From Streptomyces sedi (GTDB taxonomy: Bacteria > Actinomycetota > Actinomycetes > Streptomycetales > Streptomycetaceae): a stretch of DNA of 64,000 nucleotides. Positions 62,901 through 64,000 of the stretch are shown here, piece after piece. Both the position numbers and the translations under genes were made by a program. Every line of letters begins with the position of its first letter. Position 1 is the stretch's first letter. The stretch covers positions 620,001 through 684,000 of the forward strand of contig NZ_VDGT01000001.1 of assembly GCF_006335015.1 (NCBI RefSeq), read 5' to 3'. Below the pieces are notes generated by a model. It did not search any database, was not told where the DNA came from, and saw only the letters and a program-made list of their open reading frames with translations.

Positions 62901-64000
62901 GCCGCGGCGAACGCGTCCTGGAACCGCTCCCTGGCGCCGCCGCCCAGGCTGTCGGCGAGCGCCTCCGGCAGCCGCAGCCCGAAGTCGTAGACCCAGGTGG
63001 GCGAGCCCTCGGTCGGCCGCAGCTGGTAGGGGCGCTCGTCGACCACCTCGACGCCCAGGTGCTGGAGCACCGGCAGCACGTCGGAGAGGGTGACCGGCTC
63101 GCCGATCCGGTAGATCTTGAAGCGCCGCTCCCCCGGGCCGGCGTTGACCGGCTCGTAGAGGCTGAGCGCGAAGTCCGCGCCCTCCTCGGGCCGCAGCCCG
63201 ATGACGTACTGGAGGTCGGCGACGGCGGCGCGCGGCGGGAAGTCCGCCTTGTACCCCTCGGGGAACGCGTGCGCGTAGCGGCGGCCCAGGTCGGCGGCCT
63301 GCTCCTCGCCGCACTCGGCGAGCAGCGCGTCGGTGAAGCCGTCCGTCCAGGAGCGGGACGCCTCGGCCAGCCGGGCCTCGATCCGGTCCAGGTCGGCCTC
63401 GGTCAGCTCGGGCAGCTCGGTGCCGGGCGCGACCCTGATGACGAAGTGCAGCCTGGAAAGGACGGACTCCGTGTTCCACGCGGTGAAGTCGACACTCTGG
63501 CCGTCCAGTTCCTCCAGGAGGATCTGCCGCAGCCGCAGCCGCACCGAGGTGGTGAACCGGTCCCTCGGCAGGTAGACCAGCGCCGAGTAGTAGCGGCCGT
63601 AGTCCTCCTGCCGCAGGAAGAGCCGCAGCCGGCGACGCTCCTGGAGCCGGAGCACGGCGGTGGTGATGCTGCGCAGCGTCTCCACCGGGGTCTGGAACAG
63701 CTCGTCGCGCGGGTAGGTCTCCAGGATCTGGAGCAGGTCGCGACCGCTGTGGCTCTGCACGGTGAAGCCGGCGGCCTGGAGCACCTCGGCGACCTTCCGC
63801 CGGATCACCGGCACCCGGCGCACCGACTCGGTGTAGGCGGCGGCCGAGAACAGCCCGAGGAAGCGGCGCTCGCCGACGACCCGGCCCTGCTCGTCGAAGG
63901 TCTTGACGCCCAGGTAGTCCAGGTAGGAACGGCGGTGGACGGTGGCCCGGCTGTTGGCCTTCGTCAGGACCAGCAGCCTCGGGTCCCTGGCCCTGGCCCT
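59978..64000 (-). CDS. gdh: NAD-dependent glutamate dehydrogenase (large, about 180-kDa class), C-terminal part
   Basis: 1340 codons plus stop are visible; the frame stays open to the window edge, so the 5' end lies outside. Full-length members are about 1,600-1,700 aa. Conserved parts: [20 protein letters not shown] and the ACT-like N-terminal regions, then the catalytic core [80 protein letters not shown] and [20 protein letters not shown]. The enzyme deaminates glutamate to 2-oxoglutarate with NAD+, in catabolism. It is convergent with the sugar ABC operon across a strong hairpin. Confidence 0.96.
   Translation of the reverse strand, partial: [1340 protein letters not shown]

Overview
The window is GC-rich chromosomal DNA from a Streptomyces-type actinomycete. 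Evidence for this is the strong third-position GC bias with frequent GTG/TTG starts, an SsgA-like sporulation protein, tandem PkaA/PkaB-like kinases, an NnaR-like nitrogen regulator, a 93-aa HupA-type HU, a LAETG (class E sortase type) surface protein, a sugar ABC operon without its own ATPase, and a giant NAD-glutamate dehydrogenase. From memory, the gene order resembles the S. coelicolor core chromosome from about SCO2911 to SCO2999; this was not checked.

Layout. 0.1-5.4 kb: a CysO-cysteine peptidase-like JAMM protease, an alanine/glycine symporter, coupled clpS-DUF2017 and the NAD salvage pair pncB-nicotinamidase. 5.4-12 kb: a secreted M6 protease, small membrane proteins and two RDD proteins. 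12-16.3 kb: ssgG-like gene, an Lrp regulator whose 3' end overlaps ssgG, hppD, a Lon-like protease and an IclR regulator. 16.4-25 kb: a helicase, an MFS exporter and a three-subunit molybdenum hydroxylase operon. 25-30 kb: DUF3039, YqgE, murA, hupA and malic enzyme. 30.5-35.7 kb: a HelD-like RNA polymerase-recycling ATPase, nnaR and narK. 36-40.6 kb: an accessory-looking module. 40.7-46.7 kb: a penicillin-binding protein, ssrA-smpB, a CtpA-type protease and ftsX-ftsE. 47-56 kb: a sortase-anchored acidic repeat protein, prfB, two Ser/Thr kinases and an FHA protein. 56-64 kb: a sugar ABC importer and the 3' part of NAD-GDH, which runs off the window.

The best candidate for an undescribed system is at 36.0-40.6 kb. 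A 45-codon gene for a secreted mini-peptide lies 22 nt ahead of an ATP-grasp ligase gene, followed closely by an N-terminally short DUF1015 gene. These three are divergent from two tandem paralogous regulators with a C-terminal LuxR-type HTH. The shared intergenic region carries a perfect 14-bp palindrome and a second palindrome that overlaps two -35-like hexamers. This could be a peptide-signalling or peptide-modification locus.

Other notable features are a family of at least seven intergenic inverted repeats, an ABC permease with an SdrD B-like domain inserted between membrane segments, and a 198-bp convergent coding overlap between ssgG and the Lrp gene. Perfect bidirectional hairpins separate most convergent gene pairs. 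No CRISPR array, insertion sequence, rRNA or tRNA was found.
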